In this document: piece after piece, positions 33,231 through 36,925 of the stretch
Layout: the number at the start of each line of letters is the position of its first letter
Position numbering within the stretch: the stretch's first letter is position 1
Assembly (NCBI GenBank): GCA_049890115.1
Contig: JBMHCC010000025.1
Coordinates: 1 to 36,925 of the forward strand
Direction: 5' to 3'
Length of the DNA stretch: 36,925 nt
Origin: UBA685 sp049890115
GTDB taxonomy: Bacteria; Pseudomonadota; Alphaproteobacteria; Puniceispirillales; Puniceispirillaceae
The notes under the pieces: generated by a model
Database searches by the model: none
What the model was told of the DNA's origin: nothing
The model's input: only the letters and a program-made list of their open reading frames with translations
Made by a program: the position numbers and the translations under genes

Positions 33231-33578
33231 ATGACAAGCTATCTGCCTTATCTATATCTTGCGATTGCTGTTGTCTTTGAAATTAGTGGGACAACAGCGT
33301 TAAAAGCATCTGATAATTTTTCGCAAATTCTGCCAACCATACTTATGATTGCAAGTTATCTATGCTCGTTTTTCTTTGTGTCTTTGGTGATGCTCTATCT
33401 GCCTGTTGGGATAACCTATGCCTTATGGTCGGGTCTTGGCATTGTTTTAATTACGGTGATCTCATCTTATGTCTTTAAAGAATTTCCAGATTGGCCAGCG
33501 ATTATTGGGCTTGCGATGATTATTGGTGGCATAATTGTCATCCAGCTATTTTCAAAATCATCCAATCTGCATGGTTGA
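33231..33578 (+). CDS. Small multidrug resistance (SMR) family transporter, EmrE-like
   Basis: A 115-residue inner-membrane protein with four helices. The essential proton/drug-binding glutamate is Glu17 in helix 1 (IAVVFEISGTTALK). The SMR signature GITYALWSGLGIV is in helix 3, including the tryptophan used in drug binding by EmrE. PAIIGLAMIIGGIIVIQLFS is helix 4. This pattern fits the EmrE/Qac branch, which exports cationic drugs and quaternary ammonium compounds, better than the guanidinium branch. A GTG-type upstream extension to 33183 is possible, but ATG 33231 has GAGG eight bases before it. Single gene, divergent from the LysR regulator. Confidence 0.9.
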   Translation: MTSYLPYLYLAIAVVFEISGTTALKASDNFSQILPTILMIASYLCSFFFVSLVMLYLPVGITYALWSGLGIVLITVISSYVFKEFPDWPAIIGLAMIIGGIIVIQLFSKSSNLHG

Positions 33579-33611
33579 TGATAGGGCTGATGATAGGGCT
33601 GATGATATAGC
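33576..33611. repeat. Three 12-base tandem repeats at the SMR gene end
   Basis: TGATGATAGGGC occurs twice, then TGATGATATAGC. The first unit begins with the SMR stop codon, so each copy restates an in-frame TGA. The rest of 33579-33824 holds the palindrome AATGACGTCATT (33704-33715) and the predicted tRNA promoter; I see no gene there. Confidence 0.7.
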
Positions 33612-33742
33612 TGGCAATAAGGTACCCAGATAAAAGCAGTCCTAATAGGAGCAATTTTGCGTTGGATCATGCTAATTTTAGGTAAAGCATGATGACAGGC
33701 ATTAATGACGTCATTTTTATCTGTTTTTTTCAGCCTCTCTAT

Positions 33743-33769
33743 TTGACAAAAAATGCTACCCGCTATAGG
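33743..33769 (+). promoter_or_regulatory. Predicted promoter for tRNA-Ser
   Basis: A perfect -35 TTGACA (33743-33748) is followed by TATAGG (33764-33769) with a short 15-base spacer, about 55 bases before the mature tRNA 5' end. Confidence 0.45.
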
Positions 33770-33824
33770 AAGAGGAGGCATACGCCGTGGGACATTTGTC
33801 CAACTTCAACGATTGACCCTTTGC

Positions 33825-33916
33825 GGAGGGGTGGCCGAGTGGCTGAAGGCGGCGGTTTGCTAAATCGTTAAAGGAAGAAATTCCTTTCGGGGGTTCGAAT
33901 CCCTTCCCCTCCGCCA
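33825..33916 (+). tRNA. tRNA-Ser (anticodon GCU)
   Basis: A 92-base class II tRNA. The acceptor stem GGAGGGG (33825-33831) pairs with CCCCTCC (33906-33912), followed by discriminator G and an encoded CCA (33914-33916). The D-arm holds GGCCGAGTGGCTGAAGGC. The anticodon loop TTGCTAA (33857-33863) has anticodon GCT at 33859-33861. The long variable arm (AGGAAG...CTTTC type) is characteristic of serine tRNAs, and the T-loop GGTTCGAATCC is canonical. It reads AGC and AGU codons. Confidence 0.97.
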
Positions 33917-33995
33917 TTTATTTTGCTGATGAACCTAGTCTGTTATTGGCAATCCCTTTGCGCTCTGAATTGGCGCAGGGCTTTTGTATCGGTTC

Positions 33996-34958
33996 TTAAT
34001 CGCCGAAATGTTCCATTGTGCTTGTTTCAACAGTTTCAAGCAATGTGGCAGCCTCTGACAGGCGTTTGGCGGCCTCTTTCAGGTTGGCAATATGCTCTTC
34101 TTTATCGGCATGAATGCCAGCTTGTTGAATAAGGCGTTTGGCCGTTTCTGCGCTATGGCGGGCATATTCTGCGGTAATGATATCTTTGGGATCAACAAGC
34201 CAAAGCTGATCAAAACGGCAATAATCATCAATTCTGGCATCATCTGCGACATAGCCATTCACCATAGTGATGCGTTCACCTTGTTCAGTAATGCCTTTGG
34301 CCTGATGCACAACCATATTGCCTTGCTGCAACACTGCATAGCCAGGCCCTGGCATATTTGGTGAAATGATCTTGTTTTCATCTATCTTTTGACCTGTTTT
34401 TTTGGCCAGTTCAAATTCCTGCTTTGTGCCGCGGAAATATTGAAACTCTCCCCCTTTTGTTTTTTGTGGGTCGGTGACAAACATCACATAATCATAGCGC
34501 AAAGTATCCACATGCCATTTATCAACATTTTTTCCTATTTCTAGCGGGTTATAATTGAGATGGCCAAGCTGATGCGGGATGGTATGAGGCAATAAAGATA
34601 CACCGGCAATATCGGAACAAAAGGCACGCACATCTTCTGACAGGCACAAATCAGCTAGAAAGCGAGACCGGTAAACACCGCCTCTTGTGGTGCGGTCAAT
34701 GCGCTCATTGCTGGTGGTAAAGTCTGCTAGCTGGCGGCAGACATGAAGGAGCGCTGCTGCACCTTCATCACTAAGAACGCGGAATAAAGAGCTAACAGCA
34801 AAATCAGACGGGCAGGCGGCAATATCAGCCTCATCATAGCCAAAATCACGCAAACTTTCGATTGCCTCTGGTGCCTCTAGGGCTAGATGGATGGCAGGGT
34901 TGAATTCAGGGTCATCTTTAATGCTCTCAAACCCATTTGGCAGTTCAAATTGTGGCAT
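33996..34958 (-). CDS. Putative Fe(II)/2-oxoglutarate-dependent oxygenase-like protein, function unknown
   Basis: A 320-residue cytoplasmic protein without signal peptide or membrane segment. The centre looks like a double-stranded beta-helix oxygenase: KWHVDTLRYDYVMFV gives an H-x-D pair (His149, Asp151), VVHQAKGI a distal histidine (His218), and GERITMVNGY an arginine 11 residues later (Arg229), the spacing expected for an HxD...H facial triad plus the 2-oxoglutarate-binding arginine. The last ~45 residues form an amphipathic, possibly coiled-coil helix. The start at 34958 is preferred over GTG 34988 because GAGGGAG lies eight bases before it. It stands alone between tRNA-Ser and the RTX gene. 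Substrate not recognisable; the enzyme assignment rests on motif spacing only. Confidence 0.6.
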   Translation of the reverse strand: MPQFELPNGFESIKDDPEFNPAIHLALEAPEAIESLRDFGYDEADIAACPSDFAVSSLFRVLSDEGAAALLHVCRQLADFTTSNERIDRTTRGGVYRSRFLADLCLSEDVRAFCSDIAGVSLLPHTIPHQLGHLNYNPLEIGKNVDKWHVDTLRYDYVMFVTDPQKTKGGEFQYFRGTKQEFELAKKTGQKIDENKIISPNMPGPGYAVLQQGNMVVHQAKGITEQGERITMVNGYVADDARIDDYCRFDQLWLVDPKDIITAEYARHSAETAKRLIQQAGIHADKEEHIANLKEAAKRLSEAATLLETVETSTMEHFGD

Positions 34959-34966
34959 ATCTGCTG

Positions 34967-34973
34967 CTCCCTC
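34967..34973 (-). promoter_or_regulatory. Ribosome-binding site deciding the oxygenase-like gene start
   Basis: GAGGGAG on the minus strand, eight bases before ATG at 34958, favouring it over the in-frame GTG at 34988. Confidence 0.7.
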
Positions 34974-35050
34974 ATAAAAGCCAATCACTCATCTATAACA
35001 GCTAAATATGAGGGCATAAATTTGCAAGAAAATTCACTTTAAAATAACGC

Positions 35051-35087
35051 AAAAAATTACAGGCTCTGAGATGGTTATCAGAGCCTG
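35051..35087 (-). terminator. Rho-independent terminator after the RTX gene
   Basis: The perfect 10-base stem CAGGCTCTGA (minus-strand left arm 35087-35078) / TCAGAGCCTG (35069-35060) has an 8-base loop, followed on the minus strand by TAATTTTTT. It starts 27 bases after the RTX stop and separates that gene from the oxygenase-like gene downstream. Confidence 0.88.
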
Positions 35088-35113
35088 AAATATCAAAATG
35101 GTACGCCCTGGTT

Positions 35114-36448
35114 TTAGGCAAATTCAAATGAGGGGACGATTTCAAAATGATCCTGGCTGATATCTGCGAGATTCATATCAGATAGCCGCAAAACATCATG
35201 AGTGACAGGGGCAATAAAAGGGCCAATTATCACATTTTGCGATAGGCTCAATACCACATCATCACCATCTTGGCGCCAGCTAGTTAGATCAAGATTACCA
35301 TCGGCATCAGTCATAAAGGCTTGATTGGTTCTGATGGTATCAATGCCATTTTCAAAATCATCTATGATGGTTCTGTGGTTATTCGCAGCGGCAGTGAAAA
35401 AATCATCCTGATAATAAAGAAAATCAAAGACAAAATTATCAGCCCCTTCGCCACCATTTAATAAATTAGTCCCACTATTGCCAAATAAGGTGTCATTGCC
35501 CTTGCCACCATACAGATAATTAATGCTGTTATTGCCAATAAAGACATCATCAAAATCAGAGCCAATCAGGCTTTCAATTTCAGAAAATTGATCGCCTGTT
35601 GCATCACCGCCACGCGCAACGCTTATCACAGTACCAGGCTCATCTAATAGTGATGCTAAGCTAACAAAAACAGCTTTGCTAGAGCGCTCATAAGTCACTG
35701 TATCAAGGCCATCTAGACCGAAAAAGAAATCAGCACCAGCCCCGCCATCAAACAGATTATTGCCATCATCGCCAAATAGGCTATCGCTGTAATAAGAGCC
35801 TACAATATTTTCAATGCCTGATAAGCTATCGGTGTGGCTGGTCTCATCAATCCTATCACTAGCGGGGTTAGGCAATATTGTGGCAGTACCAGATGTCAAA
35901 TTAACACTCACCCCACTATGAGAGCGGCTATAATTAACGGTGTCAGTATCATCACCGCCAATCACAATATCACTGCTTTTCATATCCAGAACGAATAAAT
36001 CATCGCCGCTGCCGCCATCTAGCGTATCAGAGCCAGCATTACCATTCAGCAAATCATTGCCACCATGACCAATCAGATGATCATCGCCGCCGCCGCCAAA
36101 CAGGCTATTGGCCTCATCTGTGCCTTCAATATGGTCATTGTAAGATGTGCCCATAATGGCTTCGATATTGATCAGGCGATCACCCTCAGCATGACCATTT
36201 TTGCCGATGCTATAGCCATCTTCGCTATCTCTGTCCCAAGTGATGGTAATGCCCTTATCAGAATAGAAATAAGCAACCATATCCCAGCCAGAACCACCAT
36301 CTATCATGTCGCTGCCATAAGAGCCAAAAAAGCAGTCTTGGCCGCCAAGCCCATAAAAGATATCATCACCTGATGAGCCAAAAAAACTATCAAACCAATC
36401 AGTGCCGTAAATGGTGCCGCCTTGCGGTTTTGCAATAAATCTTGTCAT
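35114..36448 (-). CDS. RTX-type calcium-binding protein, probably secreted by a type I system
   Basis: A 444-residue acidic protein with four clusters of glycine/aspartate nonapeptide repeats (GGxGxDxUx), at about residues 24-56, 118-152, 226-246 and 313-341. They are separated by similar ~50-residue spacers of the form YxRSxxxVxVxL...GD...IExLxGSxxDDxxxG. Such repeats fold into calcium-bound beta-rolls outside the cell. There is no Sec signal peptide; the C-terminal region (DVLRLSDMNLADISQDHFEIV, acidic and hydrophobic end EFA) fits an uncleaved type I signal. No catalytic domain is recognised. AAGGGAGA (36466-36459) precedes the ATG by ten bases. No ABC exporter, membrane-fusion protein or outer-membrane channel gene lies in the window. 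Confidence 0.85.
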   Translation of the reverse strand: MTRFIAKPQGGTIYGTDWFDSFFGSSGDDIFYGLGGQDCFFGSYGSDMIDGGSGWDMVAYFYSDKGITITWDRDSEDGYSIGKNGHAEGDRLINIEAIMGTSYNDHIEGTDEANSLFGGGGDDHLIGHGGNDLLNGNAGSDTLDGGSGDDLFVLDMKSSDIVIGGDDTDTVNYSRSHSGVSVNLTSGTATILPNPASDRIDETSHTDSLSGIENIVGSYYSDSLFGDDGNNLFDGGAGADFFFGLDGLDTVTYERSSKAVFVSLASLLDEPGTVISVARGGDATGDQFSEIESLIGSDFDDVFIGNNSINYLYGGKGNDTLFGNSGTNLLNGGEGADNFVFDFLYYQDDFFTAAANNHRTIIDDFENGIDTIRTNQAFMTDADGNLDLTSWRQDGDDVVLSLSQNVIIGPFIAPVTHDVLRLSDMNLADISQDHFEIVPSFEFA

Positions 36449-36800
36449 TTTGAAACTATCTCCCTTTGGTTGAATTTTAGTTAGAAGACGGTTCCAGTAA
36501 TGCGGTTCAAGTACAATTATACAAATGAGTAAATTATTGATTTAATTGGATAATAAAATAGATATTTTAAGGGGGGCTTCGTAATTGCACTCTTAGATTG
36601 CTAACTATTGCACCTTTTTAGGGGGCTATTGATAGGCGTTTGTTGCTTGACATATTGTGAACTGCATGTTCAGTCTTTTGGTATGACTTGCCGCAATCAG
36701 CGAGTTGTCCTGTCATAGTTTTCATGTGTTCTTTGTTATTTGTTTTCAGCATTTCTTGCGGTTGCTTTGTGCATGTCTTGACTTGCAAGGAGCACTTAAC
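36449..36800. other. 352-base intergenic region between the divergent RTX and UspA-like genes
   Basis: No gene is seen. It holds the RTX ribosome-binding site, an AT-rich stretch (36520-36570) suited to promoters of the minus-strand gene, TTGACA at 36647-36652, and a dyad TGAAC-TGCAT-GTTCA at 36658-36672 just after it. AAGGAG (36787-36792) serves the UspA-like gene. No -10 at normal distance from the TTGACA is convincing. Confidence 0.5.
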
Positions 36801-36925
36801 ATGCAGAAATCAATTTTGCTGGCTGTCGATGGCAGCCCAGGCGGTGAGAGAGCATTAGATTATGTTCTTGAAACCACAGATAATGCGAGCGTTCAGATTA
36901 TCCTAGCCTATGTGATTGAATGGTC
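36801..36925 (+). CDS. UspA-like universal stress protein, 3' truncated by window edge
   Basis: The first 41 residues of a protein that opens MQKSILLAVDGSPGGERALDYVLE, then VQIILAYVIEW: the beta-strand, Asp, short loop and helix typical of the universal stress protein (UspA) fold, whose members bind ATP or act as stress-linked regulators in the cytoplasm. AAGGAG (36787-36792) lies eight bases before the ATG. The rest, including the diagnostic G-2x-G-9x-G motif, is beyond the window, so the family call rests on the N-terminus only. Confidence 0.7.
   Translation, partial: MQKSILLAVDGSPGGERALDYVLETTDNASVQIILAYVIEW

Noticed and set aside
33689..33871. Open frame running into tRNA-Ser
   Set aside because: It overlaps the tRNA and its promoter, has no ribosome-binding site and no recognisable protein.
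33950..33990. Terminator for the oxygenase-like gene (CCCTGCGC / GCGCAAAGGG)
   Set aside because: The stem has a bulge and no T-run follows on the minus strand.

Overview
The window is about 36.9 kb of dense bacterial chromosome: roughly 36 protein genes, many overlapping by 1-8 bases, and one tRNA. Gene content and order point to an alphaproteobacterium. The evidence is lptF-lptG-surA-pdxA-rsmA opposite pepA-holC, purM-purN opposite a DUF2066 gene plus hdaA, ruvX-pyrB-pyrC'-plsY-dprA-topA-rnr-rpmG, ruvX opposite gatCAB, an EipB-family periplasmic protein and a tiny aa3-oxidase subunit IV. The moderate A+T content and compact layout fit a marine, SAR116-like lineage, but this is an inference that I could not test by alignment. 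No phage, transposon, CRISPR array or defence system was recognised.

Layout. 1-1556: the end of fabA and a complete fabB, with very AT-rich, AGA-arginine codon usage unlike everything after it. The switch falls inside the conserved C-terminal motif of the ketoacyl synthase and is probably a junction between two genomes (assembly chimera or recombination). 1553-3207: mltG and gmk. 3210-8579 (minus): an envelope operon lptF-lptG-surA-pdxA-rsmA, without the lptD gene often found in it. 8823-11311 (plus): pepA, holC, ndk, closed by a bidirectional terminator. 11393-13347 (minus): purM, purN and a 43-residue cytochrome oxidase subunit IV. 13426-16010 (plus): a secreted DUF2066 protein, hdaA and an atypical SDR. 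16035-17207 (minus): rnd. 17344-18144 (plus): an EipB-like protein. 18202-28851 (minus): mak, rpmG, rnr, topA, dprA (interrupted by one in-frame stop), plsY, a dihydroorotase-like pyrC' without its metal-binding histidines, pyrB and ruvX. 28909-32146 (plus): gatC-gatA-gatB. 32160-33578: a LysR regulator divergent from an EmrE-like SMR pump. Then come tRNA-Ser(GCU), a putative Fe(II)/2-oxoglutarate oxygenase, an RTX calcium-binding protein with its own terminator, and the start of a UspA-like gene at the right edge.

How the genes work together. Most of the window is housekeeping: fatty acid synthesis and cell-wall/LPS assembly (fabA, fabB, mltG, lptFG, surA, plsY, EipB), nucleotide synthesis (gmk, ndk, purMN, pyrB/pyrC'), translation and RNA turnover (rsmA, gatCAB, rpmG, rnr, rnd, tRNA-Ser) and DNA maintenance (hdaA, holC, topA, dprA, ruvX). 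The accessory part is concentrated after 32 kb.

The observations most worth a second look are the fabB junction, the nonsense codon in an otherwise intact dprA, the PyrC' without the HxH motif, the missing lptD, a 14-base sequence shared by two divergent promoter regions, two small triplet tandem repeats at gene ends, and the oxygenase and RTX genes near the right edge. I did not identify a convincing new multi-gene system.
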